A DNA stretch of 64,000 nt. Source: Ectocarpus siliculosus (taxonomy: Eukaryota; Sar; Phaeophyceae; Ectocarpales; Ectocarpaceae). The stretch spans positions 1,020,112-1,084,111 of the forward strand of contig FN649734.1 in NCBI GenBank assembly GCA_000310025.1. Reading direction: 5' to 3'. The notes beneath the pieces are model-generated. The model was not told where the DNA came from. It saw nothing but the letters and a program-made list of their open reading frames with translations, and ran no database searches. A program made the translations under genes and the position numbers. Shown here piece by piece: positions 63,858 through 64,000 of this stretch (its first letter is position 1; every line of letters begins with the position of its first letter).

Positions 63858-64000
63858 GTAAGCGTCGACGTTTGACTTCGACCTTCCTGTGAAAACGCCT
63901 GTAGATCGTTGGCCGATACCTACAAAATTTGAGAAATACGGTGCGAAATAATTTGACTGCAGACTGGTCACGGGATCATGACGATGCTGCGTTGTTTGTG

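Noticed and set aside
1-64000. tRNA, rRNA, CRISPR and integrated phaeovirus genes
   Set aside because: I looked for a T-loop with matching acceptor stems, rRNA cores, regularly spaced direct repeats and viral hallmark proteins on both strands, and saw none. A tRNA or covariance-model scan could still find a diverged RNA gene.

Overview
This window is nuclear DNA from an intron-rich eukaryote. The protein-coding signal comes as short exons, mostly 20-340 nt, bounded by GT/AG and separated by introns of about 100-1000 nt. I rebuilt gene models by hand by joining exons whose codon phases agree. GC is roughly balanced, intergenic space is long, and the gene content points to a brown alga (stramenopile), probably Ectocarpus or a close relative: a GT10 fucosyltransferase, a secreted Lin-12/Notch-repeat protein and a giant REJ-domain protein. 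The species call is inference. I see no operons, CRISPR arrays, rRNA, recognisable tRNA or integrated virus.

Layout. (1) 133-6989, minus: a large protein kinase with a charged N-terminal coiled coil, a CMGC-like catalytic domain and a long acidic tail that runs off the left edge. (2) 7.2-12.6 kb: a possible tiny plus-strand gene, an uncharacterised minus-strand gene carrying three copies of a 97-bp tandem repeat in an intron, and a small basic protein gene. (3) 12.6-20.1 kb: mostly non-coding, with an uncharacterised minus-strand gene at 14.9-16.2 kb whose intron holds a long GA microsatellite. (4) 20494-28362, plus: a complete 13-exon GT10 fucosyltransferase with a signal anchor. (5) 28.4-34.4 kb: intergenic, with decayed repeats and a poly(A)-tailed retroposon fragment. 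(6) 34455-37230, plus: a complete five-exon gene for a secreted, threonine-rich protein with a Lin-12/Notch repeat and a GPI-like C-terminus. (7) 37.2-42.2 kb: intergenic, with a second copy of the retroposon and a possible 81-residue gene. (8) 42275 to at least 63857, plus: one very large gene encoding a signal peptide, a beta-propeller-like region, a Pro/Thr linker and a long PKD/REJ-type region; it leaves the right edge unfinished. One of its introns holds a 100-N assembly gap flanked by a 764-bp direct repeat.

How the genes relate. Three of the four confident genes act in the secretory pathway or at the cell surface: a Golgi glycosyltransferase, a mucin-like Notch-repeat protein and a REJ-type surface protein. 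That fits the extracellular matrix and adhesion biology of a multicellular alga. Their proximity is not evidence of a shared pathway, because the genes lie kilobases apart as independent transcription units.
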